Both the position numbers and the translations under genes were made by a program. Below the pieces are notes generated by a model. It did not search any database. It worked only from the letters and a program-made list of their open reading frames with translations, and was not told the DNA's origin. A stretch of DNA of 40,544 nt from CAJUOR01 sp964596105 (lineage in GTDB: Bacteria; Bacillota_I; Bacilli_A; Erysipelotrichales; Coprobacillaceae), in assembly GCA_964596105.1 (NCBI GenBank), contig CAZQRT010000003.1, forward strand, positions 1-40,544, written 5' to 3'. Position 1 is the first letter of the stretch, and every line of letters starts with the position of its first letter. Shown here piece after piece: positions 40,122 to 40,544 of the stretch.

Positions 40122-40370
40122 TTAGGACACCATATTTTCCCCGAAATCATCATCATCAAAGAAATCAAATTCATCCGAGTTCATGGCCATGATGCCCTCT
40201 TCTATCTTTTCCAAAGTGACCAGCCCGTCATCGATGTAGGCTTTCAAAAGGCCGTAAATCGTCGTCAGAATGATTTCGATTTCTTCTGTTGTCTGCGCTG
40301 AAATTCTCATTTCTCCGGTATCCCGGCCGACCCTTTCGATAGTCAGCAGTTCTCTTTTTTCTTTCGTCAT
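40122..40370 (-). CDS. Small acidic protein of unknown function
   Basis: An 82-residue protein with no family I recognise. The N-terminal half (ELLTIERVGRDTGEMRISAQTTEEIEIILTTIYGLLKAYIDDG) looks alpha/beta, and a C-terminal acidic tail (NSDEFDFFDDDDFGENM) resembles phage or single-stranded-DNA-binding tails; no membrane segment. GGAG lies 10 bases before the ATG. TATGAT boxes lie upstream (near 40405) but without a good -35 box. A short GTCC...GGAC hairpin at the stop has no T-run. Confidence 0.6.
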   Translation of the reverse strand: MTKEKRELLTIERVGRDTGEMRISAQTTEEIEIILTTIYGLLKAYIDDGLVTLEKIEEGIMAMNSDEFDFFDDDDFGENMVS

Positions 40371-40460
40371 GTTTTCCGATCTCCATTATCATATTTTTCG
40401 CGTTCATCATATCATATTTTCTGTTTTCGGGGGTAAACATTTTTAAAATAGAAATGAACA

Positions 40461-40499
40461 AAAAAGGCTGACAGGCCGGAGAGCCCGTGACAGCCTTTT
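40461..40499 (-). terminator. Terminator of a gene entering from the right edge
   Basis: Minus strand AAAAGGCTG ... CAGCCTTTTTT. The outer 9-bp stem encloses an imperfect inner GGGC-TCTCC-GGCC pairing, and the T-run is on the minus strand. Confidence 0.8.
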
Positions 40500-40512
40500 C
40501 GCGTGGCAGAAG

Positions 40513-40544
40513 CTATTTTTGCGCGTGTGCACTATCGTCGCCGC
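40513..40544 (-). CDS. Possible C-terminus of a gene beyond the window
   Basis: The only open minus-strand frame that ends properly before the adjacent terminator reads ...GDDSAHAQK then TAG (40515-40513). Ten codons are too few to assign a family; it is suggested by position alone. Confidence 0.35.
   Translation of the reverse strand, partial: GDDSAHAQK

Noticed and set aside
1..40544. CRISPR arrays, tRNA/rRNA genes, prophage or insertion sequences
   Set aside because: No regularly spaced repeats, cloverleaf-like segments, transposase, integrase or phage structural genes were found; intergenic spaces are mostly under 130 bp.

Overview
This window looks like ordinary chromosome from a low-to-moderate GC Bacillota (Firmicutes), most probably an Erysipelotrichia-like lineage close to the Mollicutes branch. 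The reasons are: GatCAB amidotransferase with a GatA nucleophile motif (GDSIRKPA) that I associate with Mollicutes and relatives; a CIRCE-controlled clpB; a KtrA/KtrB potassium system next to a DarA-type cyclic-di-AMP receptor; strong AGGAGG ribosome binding sites; and sigma-A promoters of TTGNNN-17-TATAAT form. By eye the base composition is near 50 % GC. A run of exactly 100 N (29243-29342) marks a scaffold join, so this is a draft or metagenome assembly. No phage, insertion sequence, CRISPR array, tRNA or rRNA was seen. Nearly all genes lie on the minus strand; only yebC, the SNF2 helicase and mrp are on plus.

Layout, in window coordinates (minus-strand operons run right to left). 1-5457: rlmD-type methyltransferase, DUF2200 protein, metallo-beta-lactamase-fold hydrolase, GH78 alpha-L-rhamnosidase and an unrecognised gene cut by the window edge. 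5494-9328: gatC-gatA-gatB and a membrane-anchored acidic protein, with a promoter at the 3' end of pcrA. 9379-13872: phoH, MGMT-like protein, GNAT acetyltransferase, ung and pcrA, a nucleic-acid maintenance operon. 13929-17577: Cof-type phosphatase, telA, rpsU, mtaB. 17660-20288: clpB with two CIRCE operators around its promoter. 20321-24000: a 66-residue membrane peptide, then acpS, a TetM/EF-G-like GTPase fused to a Rae1/YacP-type NYN nuclease, and a cyclophilin-like protein. 24028-25755: trmB, a WCPDC thioredoxin-like protein and a disordered protein. 25795-31116: flavoprotein, ktrB, ktrA, DprA-like protein, rhomboid protease and RsuA-family pseudouridine synthase, tightly overlapped. 31186-35315: plus-strand yebC and SWIM/SNF2 helicase. 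35297-38441: darA, a HAD-phosphatase/ManA fusion and malic enzyme. 38512-40544: mrp (plus), vanZ-like, a small acidic protein, and a probable gene end at the right edge.

Most functions concern translation and RNA (GatCAB, S21, MtaB, TrmB, RlmD, RsuA, YebC, the GTPase-nuclease), DNA repair (PcrA, Ung, MGMT-like, DprA-like, SNF2), and potassium/c-di-AMP physiology. The most striking item is the ribosome-type GTPase joined to an A-site-endonuclease-like domain (21130-23664), which suggests a one-protein system for delivering an mRNA-cleaving nuclease to ribosomes; automated annotation would probably mislabel it as tetracycline resistance. Other notable items are the HAD-ManA fusion, the double CIRCE, a 23-bp tandem duplication that rewrites the end of the cyclophilin gene, and a genome habit of building terminators from stop codons.
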